Part shown: one piece after another, positions 61,593 to 64,000 of the stretch
Layout of the letters: each line of letters opens with the position of its first letter
Numbering within the stretch: the stretch's first letter is position 1
Assembly (NCBI GenBank): GCA_947642555.1
Contig: CANRSX010000007.1
Coordinates: forward strand, 1-64,000
Reading direction: 5' to 3'
From: an uncultured Roseburia sp.
GTDB taxonomy: Bacteria > Bacillota > Clostridia > Lachnospirales > Lachnospiraceae
Length of the DNA: 64,000 nucleotides
Program-made: the position numbers and the translations under genes
Notes under the pieces: model-generated
Databases searched by the model: none
The model's input: only the letters and a program-made list of their open reading frames with translations
What the model was told of the DNA's origin: nothing

Positions 61593-62489
61593 CTACAGGG
61601 TGAGCGCGCCTTCCTTCCTGGAAAAATAATAGACATGGTCGGAGAGAATCTCTTCCCGCGCAAGCTGCGTGGCGTTGACGTCCTGTACCATCTCCGTGAG
61701 CTCAGCAGCAGAGGTGCGCTCCGACGCGGGAATGAGCAGTACCTCGTGTACGCTGCTTGGCAGGATGAAAAGATCGCTGCCAAGCTTTTCTGCGATCCCG
61801 CGCATCAGCCCCGGGTAGAGGACGCAGACAGCGCCGTTTAACTTGTGCTGATTCGTGAGCACGTACATACTGCGGGAGATCTGCGCCGTTTCCTTTAAAA
61901 ACAGGGGCGCCTCCTCGCGGAAGAGATCATTTACGATCTCCGTCATACTGTGCAGTTCGCTGGTTAAAAGCGCAGGGGTGTTGGCCAGGGCGAGCGCATA
62001 GAGATCATCCTTTGTGATATGCCAGTAAGATAAGTGCTGGTTGTGAATGAGGATCGTGGCTGTCCCGCTGGAACCGGACTCTAACAGACAGTTGAAGACA
62101 ATGGCAAGGTCAAGAAACCGGATATGCGGGATGCGCTCTAACAGTTCGCGGTTGCGCGCATAGCTGACCAGCTTGAAAATAACGCGGGATTTTACGCGCT
62201 CATAATCCGTAAAAAAAGAGACGTCAATCGGGCCGTCGTCCTGATGCTCCTTAAAAACCGCCCGGATATCCGCGAGAATATCGGGGATGGGGCGCCCCTT
62301 CTGATACTGTCTGTAATAATGGTTCAGATAGACGGTGGGCGAGAGATTCTGCCCGGCGTGCAGCATGGTCAGGCCGTCCATATGGGTATCGTTGTTTTTG
62401 ATGATATCCGAGACCTGAAGCGACGCCAGGGGATTAAGACCGGACTCTAAAGAAGCCAGGACAGATGTCTTAAAATCAGTATAATTCAT
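61593..62489 (-). CDS. DUF5688 family protein
   Basis: The 298-residue soluble protein matches the DUF5688 pattern as I know it: FKTSVLASLESGLN, HAGQNLSPTVYLNHYYRQYQKG, VIFKLVSYARNRELLERIPH, FNCLLESGSSGTATILIHNQHL, and a C-terminus with SSVHEVLLIPASE. The function is unknown. The family is common in Lachnospiraceae. Its minus-strand promoter TTGTAT-N17-TAGATT lies at 62629-62657, and a 62.58-kb hairpin sits in the leader. Confidence 0.82.
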   Translation of the reverse strand: MNYTDFKTSVLASLESGLNPLASLQVSDIIKNNDTHMDGLTMLHAGQNLSPTVYLNHYYRQYQKGRPIPDILADIRAVFKEHQDDGPIDVSFFTDYERVKSRVIFKLVSYARNRELLERIPHIRFLDLAIVFNCLLESGSSGTATILIHNQHLSYWHITKDDLYALALANTPALLTSELHSMTEIVNDLFREEAPLFLKETAQISRSMYVLTNQHKLNGAVCVLYPGLMRGIAEKLGSDLFILPSSVHEVLLIPASERTSAAELTEMVQDVNATQLAREEILSDHVYYFSRKEGALTL

Positions 62490-62628
62490 GTTACCTCCTG
62501 TGAAATGATCCGGCGGATGCCGTGATAAAGGGGAAGGATCGTTCGATAAAACAGGCGGGAGGGTACATGGAAAGAGGACGGGGGCTTTGCGAAGCCCCCG
62601 TTACTGTGTACGACTGCTGCGTATCTCT

Positions 62629-62657
62629 AATCTACCACAGAATCGTTCCAAATACAA
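62629..62657 (-). promoter_or_regulatory. Promoter of the DUF5688 gene
   Basis: On the minus strand TTGTAT (62657-62652), a 17-bp spacer and TAGATT (62634-62629). The transcript carries a long leader with a GGGGGCTT...AAGCCCCC hairpin (62581-62600) that lacks a T run and so is not a clear terminator. Confidence 0.55.
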
Positions 62658-62683
62658 TTGTCTAATTTTACTAAAAATGTAAA

Positions 62684-63787
62684 TCATTCTGATTTGAGCA
62701 TTTTCCACAAATAATTATACCGGTCGGTGGTGTCCTGGTCAAACTGCTTGTAGACGACACAGTCTGCGAGGATCTCCTCCGTGGGAAAAATCGTTGCGTC
62801 GGAGAGGGTTTCCTCGTCGAGCTGTTCGATCACCTTAAGGTTCGGAGTCCCGTACCAGACATACTCAAAATTCAGCATGGCGGCGTCCTCGCGGCAGAGG
62901 AAATCCAGAAACTTCTGCGCGTTTTCTTTATTCTGGCTGTCTGCCGGGATGAACCACGAATCAATCCAGAGGTTGGAGCCCTCGCGCGGAACGGAGTAGG
63001 CCAGATCCTCATTCAACTCCGCGGCGTAGGCAGCCTCGCCGGAATAGACCAGCGCCATGGCAGCATTTCCGGCGGCAACCTCGTCCGCCGTCTCGTCCAC
63101 GTAATACGCATAGACGATCGGCTTCTGCTCGATTAAAAGCTGCACCGCCTCCTCGATCTGGCTCTGGTCCTCCGTGTTGATATCATAGCCCAGAAGGCGC
63201 AGCGCCGGCACAAAGGTATCGCGCACGGAGTTCTGCATGATGATGGAATCCGCGTACTTCTCGTCCCAGAGAATGCTCCAGGTATCCGTCTCCTCCTCCG
63301 GAACCATCGTCGTATTGTACAAAATGCCGAGCGTTCCGTAAAAATACGGCATGGAATATTTATTTTCCGGGTCAAAAATCTGCGACGCTTCTATGATCTC
63401 GGGGTTTAAGTTGTCGTAATACGAAAAGCCGGAAAAATCAATTTCCGCGACCTGGCCCTCCGAGATCAGGCGCTCCACCATATAATCGGAGGTGCAGACC
63501 ACATCGTAGCGGATGGAGCCGGAGGAAAACTTGGTATACATTTCTTCCGGGCTCTCATATTCCTCGAGCTTGATATCGATCCCGGTCTCCTCCTCGAACA
63601 TTCTGATGACGGAGTGATCCAGGTATTTTCCATAATTGAGTACGACAAGCGTCCCGTTATCGGCATCGCTGGCTGCGCCGGAACGGTCCGCGGCGCCCGT
63701 ACCGCAGGCCGCAAACGTACCGCAGGCCGCAAGCGTACAGACCGCGGTAACCGCGCAGAATGCGGGTATGATTCTTTTTTTCAGCAT
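62684..63787 (-). CDS. potD: Spermidine/putrescine-type ABC transporter substrate-binding lipoprotein
   Basis: The 367-residue protein is PotD/PotF-like: LVVLNYGKYLDHSVIRMFEEETGIDI, YDVVCTSDYMVERL, YSMPYFYGTLGILYN and VPREGSNLWIDSWFIP, as in polyamine receptors. It is secreted as a lipoprotein; the lipobox region is duplicated (LAACGTFAACG), owing to two 18-bp units at 63698-63733. It overlaps the permease gene to its right by 7 bp, which lies upstream on the minus strand. Confidence 0.9.
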   Translation of the reverse strand: MLKKRIIPAFCAVTAVCTLAACGTFAACGTGAADRSGAASDADNGTLVVLNYGKYLDHSVIRMFEEETGIDIKLEEYESPEEMYTKFSSGSIRYDVVCTSDYMVERLISEGQVAEIDFSGFSYYDNLNPEIIEASQIFDPENKYSMPYFYGTLGILYNTTMVPEEETDTWSILWDEKYADSIIMQNSVRDTFVPALRLLGYDINTEDQSQIEEAVQLLIEQKPIVYAYYVDETADEVAAGNAAMALVYSGEAAYAAELNEDLAYSVPREGSNLWIDSWFIPADSQNKENAQKFLDFLCREDAAMLNFEYVWYGTPNLKVIEQLDEETLSDATIFPTEEILADCVVYKQFDQDTTDRYNYLWKMLKSE

Positions 63788-64000
63788 GGTTTCCTCATTT
63801 CTGTGTGCCTGTGGGCATCCTGACGCTTTGCGGCGACTGCGGTGCGGTCCGAATGAACATTCATGACGAGCAGCAGGCAGAACGCGAGCAGAAACAGGAT
63901 GGTCGAGAGCGCGTAAAGCTCCGGCCGGATGCCCTTGCGCAGCTCCGTGTAGAGCATGGTGGAGAGCGTGTTCACCCCCGCGCCCTTTGTGAAAAAGGTG
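63781..64000 (-). CDS. potC: Spermidine/putrescine ABC transporter permease, PotC-like (5' truncated by the window edge)
   Basis: On the minus strand the frame runs in from 64000 and ends at 63781. The visible 72 residues begin FFTKGAGVNTLSTMLYTELRKG, the usual C-terminal region of PotC-type permeases, then the last membrane helix (ALSTILFLLAFCLLLVMNV). The remaining permease lies beyond the window. It would partner the PotD-like protein whose start overlaps its stop. Confidence 0.85.
   Translation of the reverse strand, partial: TFFTKGAGVNTLSTMLYTELRKGIRPELYALSTILFLLAFCLLLVMNVHSDRTAVAAKRQDAHRHTEMRKPC

Noticed and set aside
62581-62600. GC hairpin as a terminator for the polyamine operon
   Set aside because: It is not followed by a T run and lies in the DUF5688 leader; its role is unclear.

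Overview
The window reads as chromosome of a spore-forming Clostridia species, most likely a Lachnospiraceae. The reasons are the high-GC but clearly Firmicute gene content (spo0A, spoIVA, spoIVB), strong AGGAGG-type ribosome binding sites with occasional GTG/TTG starts, and the gene order Asp23/Gls24-nusB-xseA-xseB-ispA-dxs-tlyA-nadK-argR-recN-spoIVB-spo0A, which is typical of Clostridia. I see no prophage, integrative element, insertion sequence or CRISPR array. The only mobile-element trace is the coiled-coil tail of a probable Rpn-type nuclease cut by the left edge.

Layout. 1-1.5 kb: small regulators (CD3324-like, DUF1062) that share a TAGC/GCTA palindrome. 1.7-5 kb: a co-directional FIST sensor, soluble chemotaxis transducer and secreted metallo-beta-lactamase-fold lipoprotein. 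5-13 kb: metabolic genes (phosphatase, NTP pyrophosphatase, threonine aldolase, asparaginase, GH3 glycosidase), then a biotin transporter under a BirA-type operator and a repeat-rich exported protein. 13-16 kb: ClC chloride channel and an XRE/DUF3169 regulator pair with twin operators. 16-21 kb: sugar ABC importer and MalQ. 21-28.5 kb: lipid kinase, spoIVA with a near-consensus sigma-E promoter, an ECF-like sigma factor followed by an unrecognised beta-rich protein, two lineage-type unknown genes, and a LysR regulator.

28.7-37 kb: aldo/keto reductase behind an 8-bp microsatellite; an Erm-like 23S rRNA methyltransferase behind a long structured leader with a 15-codon arginine-rich upstream ORF and a terminator; purine salvage genes (purine nucleoside phosphorylase, MTA/SAH-type deaminase); a UlaG-like hydrolase; alaS. 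37-42 kb: MarR regulator and a heterodimeric ABC exporter. 42-48.7 kb: DUF4422 protein, tRNA-Arg(CCG), SH3-domain protein, rluF, ligA, metA. 48.7-61.6 kb: the conserved Asp23-to-spo0A block followed by glgA. 61.6-64 kb (minus strand): a DUF5688 protein and a polyamine-type ABC importer (binding protein and the end of a PotC-like permease) that runs off the right edge.

Most genes are ordinary chromosomal functions. The parts most worth a second look are the erm leader (29.7-30.1 kb), the sigma factor plus unknown-protein pair (24.4-26.2 kb), the dispersed GTTCAG/CTGAAC hairpin element found three times, the paired operators at 0.4/0.9 kb and 14.6 kb, and the microsatellite between the divergent LysR and reductase genes. 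All coordinates and motif matches were read by eye; no database search was possible.
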